A DNA stretch of 32,960 nt from Pseudomonadota bacterium. Its GTDB lineage: Bacteria > Verrucomicrobiota > Verrucomicrobiia > Limisphaerales > SXTU01. A program made the translations under genes and the position numbers. Under the pieces are notes generated by a model, which saw nothing but the letters and a program-made list of their open reading frames with translations, searched no databases and was not told where the DNA came from. The stretch lies in assembly GCA_009922615.1 (NCBI GenBank), contig RFVF01000053.1, positions 1 through 32,960 of the forward strand, read 5' to 3'. Positions 32,859 through 32,960 of the stretch are shown piece by piece. How positions within the stretch are numbered: the stretch's first letter is position 1; every line of letters begins with the position of its first letter.

Positions 32859-32960
32859 ACAACGGGAACGGGTGGCCTCGGGCAAGGTGAGCAAGCGGGC
32901 GATTCTCTGGGAGACGGGGATGCACTGGCTGACGCTCCAGAAGATTCTGAGGCACAACGG
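32842..32960 (+). CDS. IS21-family IstA-like transposase, N-terminal fragment; 3' end outside window
   Basis: A different frame from the relic before it. From about 32863 it reads RERVASGKVSKRAILWETGM, then HWLTLQKILRHNG, up to the window edge. This matches the N-terminal helix-turn-helix of IS21-type IstA proteins (SKR...TGxHWxTLQKILxHxxPPGY). ATG 32842 is the first in-frame start but lies in sequence still shared with the IS5-like relic, so the native N-terminus is missing or replaced. Whether the rest is intact, and whether istB follows, cannot be seen here. Confidence 0.55.
   Translation, partial: MAAPRGQRERVASGKVSKRAILWETGMHWLTLQKILRHN

Noticed and set aside
1..32960. CRISPR arrays, tRNA and rRNA genes
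   Set aside because: No regularly spaced repeats and no tRNA- or rRNA-like segments were found on either strand by eye; a tRNAscan or Infernal run would be decisive.

Overview
The window looks like the chromosome of a free-living Verrucomicrobiota bacterium, or a close relative in the PVC group. The evidence is the GC-rich coding sequence and the planctomycete/verrucomicrobial protein families in its centre: a PSCyt1-PSCyt2(DUF1549)-PSD1(DUF1553) protein, a DUF1501 protein with a Tat signal, a DUF4838/CBM9 protein and a haem-binding alpha-toroid protein. There are many large exported proteins, and housekeeping genes (trxB, hisB, ilvD) are scattered among them rather than placed in classical operons. 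No rRNA, tRNA or CRISPR array was found.

Layout. (1) 1-3000 is the right end of a plasmid- or ICE-like block. It holds the C-terminal part of a Toprim primase-like protein, four small plasmid-type proteins in overlapping reading frames, a strong terminator, then an ArdC-like antirestriction protein, a SymE-like protein and a 60-residue protein, closed by a second strong terminator. (2) 3040-4542 (minus) is a large exported protein whose last ~50 residues look foreign, probably marking the island junction. (3) 5006-8997 (plus) carries trxB, an L7/L12-C-terminal-like membrane protein, a rhodanese, hisB, an ECF sigma factor, its probable membrane anti-sigma factor and a small exported protein. 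(4) 9172-18323 (plus) is a group of four large exported proteins (DUF1549/DUF1553, haem-toroid, DUF4838-CBM9, DUF1501). It is the best candidate for an undescribed system, probably periplasmic or surface carbohydrate/redox chemistry. (5) 18427-25885 (minus) holds an orphan MoxR ATPase, a small DUF5666-like exported protein, a LarA-like nickel racemase translationally coupled to an SDR, a type I phosphodiesterase overlapping a MEKHLA-domain gene, a GreA/GreB-type factor and ilvD. (6) 25969-29488 (plus) holds an amidohydrolase-fold protein lacking its metal-binding HxH, TerC and an MscS channel. (7) 29602-31635 (minus) is an exported acetylxylan-esterase-like hydrolase. (8) 31640-32960 is a mobile-element graveyard: an IS5/IS1182-type transposase relic with in-frame stops, joined at about 32859 to the start of an IS21-type transposase.

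How the genes may work together. The DUF4838-CBM9 protein, the esterase and perhaps the uronate/aldonate-type LarA-SDR pair fit a polysaccharide- and sugar-acid-degrading lifestyle. The haem proteins (three CxxCH sites in two adjacent genes) add an exported redox element whose role is not known. These functional links are inferences from domain families and gene order only.
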